From Microcyclospora pomicola (taxonomy: Eukaryota; Ascomycota; Dothideomycetes; Capnodiales), in assembly GCA_002786065.1 (NCBI GenBank), contig NHNY01000020.1, positions 124,001-188,000 on the forward strand: a DNA stretch of 64,000 nt, in the 5' to 3' direction. This document shows, one piece after another, positions 62,418 through 64,000 of the stretch. Position 1 is the stretch's first letter. Every line of letters starts with the position of its first letter. The position numbers were made by a program, and so were the translations under genes. A model generated the notes under the pieces. The model had not been told where the DNA came from and made no database searches. It worked only from the letters and a program-made list of their open reading frames with translations.

Positions 62418-64000
62418 ATGAAGCACTTTAGCAGATTCATCAAGCCAAAGGGTATGCACAACGATCTCTTCAGAACAATAACACGGACATTTGATCATTG
62501 ACAGCCTTTCCAGGCTCGACTTCCCCCAACGGCAACGGACTCGCAAATGCTCCCCCGGACTCACCTCAAGCAAGAGTGTGCGACACGATCCGCCTCTTCT
62601 GCGAGAATGAGAACGTCGCCAACGATGACGGCGTCAGGTTCCTCCCAGCCATCGTCGAGGCAGCTGAAGCCTCCGACGCTGCTGCGACTGCGGCCGCCCA
62701 TCAGCTCAGGAGATACTTAAGCAAGGACTACGCCGCGAAGCCTGCTGCACAATACAACTCAGTCATGTTGGTTCGCATTCTAAGCGACAACCCTGGTCCA
62801 AGGTTCACCAAGAACTTCGATGCTGCATTCGTCAAGGCGGTCAAAGATCTGTTAAGGAACTCCAAGAACCACGCTACACAGCAGATTCTGCGGGAAACGC
62901 TCGATGCGATGGAGGTGAACAAGGTGCATGATGAGGGTTTGCAGAACTTGTTACAGATGTGGCGCAAAGAGAAGGGACAAGGAGCAAGCCTGAGCGATTC
63001 AAGGCGGCCTAGTGCAGGCATGCGTGGTCAGCACAGAGGACGCGGATCCGTGGATCCATATGGAACGAATTCTACACCGGGCACATCGTATGAAGCTATG
63101 ACACTGCCTCCGCCGCAAGAGCTGGCGGGCCGGGTCGAAGAGGCTCGGAATACTGCCAAACTACTGCTACAGTTTGTGCAGACCACACCTACGGAGAACG
63201 TGTTGAGCGATGAGATGATGCGAGAGTTTGGCGAGAGATGCCAGGCAGCTCAGAGGAGTATGCAGCAATACATCAACTGCCAACACCCAGAACCGGATCA
63301 TGAGACCATGCAGACCCTCATCGAAACGACCGAGCAGTTGAGCCTGGCAGGAAGTCGTTACCAACGGGCTTTGCTGGCTGCGCGCAGAGCCATGGGAATG
63401 AGCCCCAGTCCCAACAGCCAAATGCAGGCAACGCAGGCTCCAACGACCACTGCGTTTGGAAGTCCGCCCTCACAGCATCCACAGAGCGCTTTCGGCACAT
63501 CACCAACGCAGCCGCCAGGCCAGACTGATGGGTACGGGCACCGACAGTCGTTTCAGAGCAACGGGTATCAGCTAGCTCCGGCGCCTCCATCAGCCTCAAG
63601 TCAAGTGTCGGAACTAGCACCTCAGCTCCCACCAGTGCAGCAGCAGTCGCATTTCTCTTACCAGGTACCGCAACAGACCGCACTCAACCCGTTCGCTGAT
63701 CCTACGGAATATGGCCAGGGTGCCACGAACCAAACCTTCGAGCCGAACAATCGCGACAGCGCTTATCTCGCCACTCCTGTCGACGCGTCCCAACCGGCAT
63801 CACACAACAGCCCGACAACCAGTCGCGACAGTCAATACGCCGTCTCACCACATGCCAGCCCCGAAATGGCGTCTCAGCAACTGCATCCCACTCAATCACC
63901 GCCACGACCAGGCCTTGGACCGTGGCACACAAGCGATGTTACACAATCGTACATTGGTCGACAGGCCAGTGCCATGAACGGACTGACGATGCATGGCGCT
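62418..64000 (+). CDS. VHS/GAT-domain trafficking protein, LSB5-like (3' partial)
   Basis: Exons 62418-62451 and 62505 onward (53-bp intron, GTATGC...TTGACAG); the frame is open to the window edge, so the C-terminus is missing. After MKHFSRFIKPKAFPGSTSP comes a VHS-type helical domain (about residues 35-150: RVCDTIRLFCENENVANDDG, AHQLRRYLSKDYA, VMLVRILSDNPGPRFTKNFD, LLQMWRKE). A GAT-type three-helix region follows (about 205-295: LAGRVEEARNTAKLLLQFVQTT, FGERCQAAQRSMQQYIN, IETTEQLSLAGSRYQRALLAAR). Then comes a Gln/Pro/Ser-rich tail with an NPF motif (TALNPFADP), a typical EH-domain ligand. VHS+GAT+NPF is the layout of yeast Lsb5, which links ubiquitinated cargo, Arf3 and the Las17/actin machinery in endocytosis. 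The orthology is likely but not proven. Confidence 0.85.

Noticed and set aside
1-64000. Transposons, LTR or virus-like elements, CRISPR arrays, tRNA or rRNA genes
   Set aside because: No transposase, reverse transcriptase, integrase or capsid signature, no long terminal repeats, no spaced direct-repeat array, and no sequence that folds by eye into a tRNA with a T-loop/acceptor pattern. Candidates such as GAGTTCGAGTC near 29980 lack the rest of a tRNA.

Overview
The window is nuclear DNA of a filamentous ascomycete (Pezizomycotina). The evidence is many spliced genes with short introns (about 45-110 bp, mostly GT...CTGAC/CTGAT...AG), a clear set of ascomycete housekeeping orthologues (UTP10, NRDE2, calcineurin B, RPS25, an ARL3/ARFRP1-type GTPase, a DUF1770 protein) and small secreted proteins. 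The style of the secreted proteins suggests Dothideomycetes, but that is inference. I see no tRNA, rRNA, CRISPR array, transposon or virus-derived element.

Layout. 1-738: C-terminal end of a Gln-rich protein entering from the left. 1419-3277 (-): membrane-anchored arylsulfotransferase-family protein. 3.3-11 kb: gene-poor stretch with one small secreted Cys-containing protein (5820-6266) and a decayed ~70-bp minisatellite (about 7.2-9.3 kb). 11066-12298: APH-type kinase gene interrupted by one in-frame TAG, with its C-terminal part still open in the same frame. 12594-20718: compact block with a four-helix membrane protein, a MAPR/cytochrome-b5-like protein, a divergent RPS25 / ARL3-like pair and a long coiled-coil protein. 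23041-29290: small secreted protein, flavin-reductase-like protein, proline-rich AIM3-like protein and an unrecognised secreted multi-exon protein. 31092-36568: a 19-exon secreted SGNH-hydrolase / FG-GAP / 22-residue-repeat mosaic. 37361-50015: EBP-type sterol isomerase, UTP10, NRDE2 (divergent from UTP10), calcineurin B and a DUF1770 protein (divergent pair). 51334-53988: P-loop sulfotransferase-like protein and atypical SDR. 54901-60106 (-): very large disordered protein with DH-like and PH-like regions. 62418-64000: VHS/GAT protein running off the right edge.

There is no obvious gene cluster with one job. The right half is mostly core cell biology (ribosome biogenesis, RNA decay, Ca2+ signalling, trafficking). 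The left third and 23-36.6 kb hold the accessory, secreted or unrecognised genes. The observations most worth following are the kinase gene whose only lesion is a TAG where A-to-I editing would give Trp, the recurring intron positions inside the FG-GAP repeats of the SGNH mosaic gene (including a probable GC-AG intron), the decayed minisatellite beside a candidate effector, and several large conserved-looking proteins without a recognised function. Intron boundaries were placed by eye from splice consensus and reading frame and have not been tested against transcripts.
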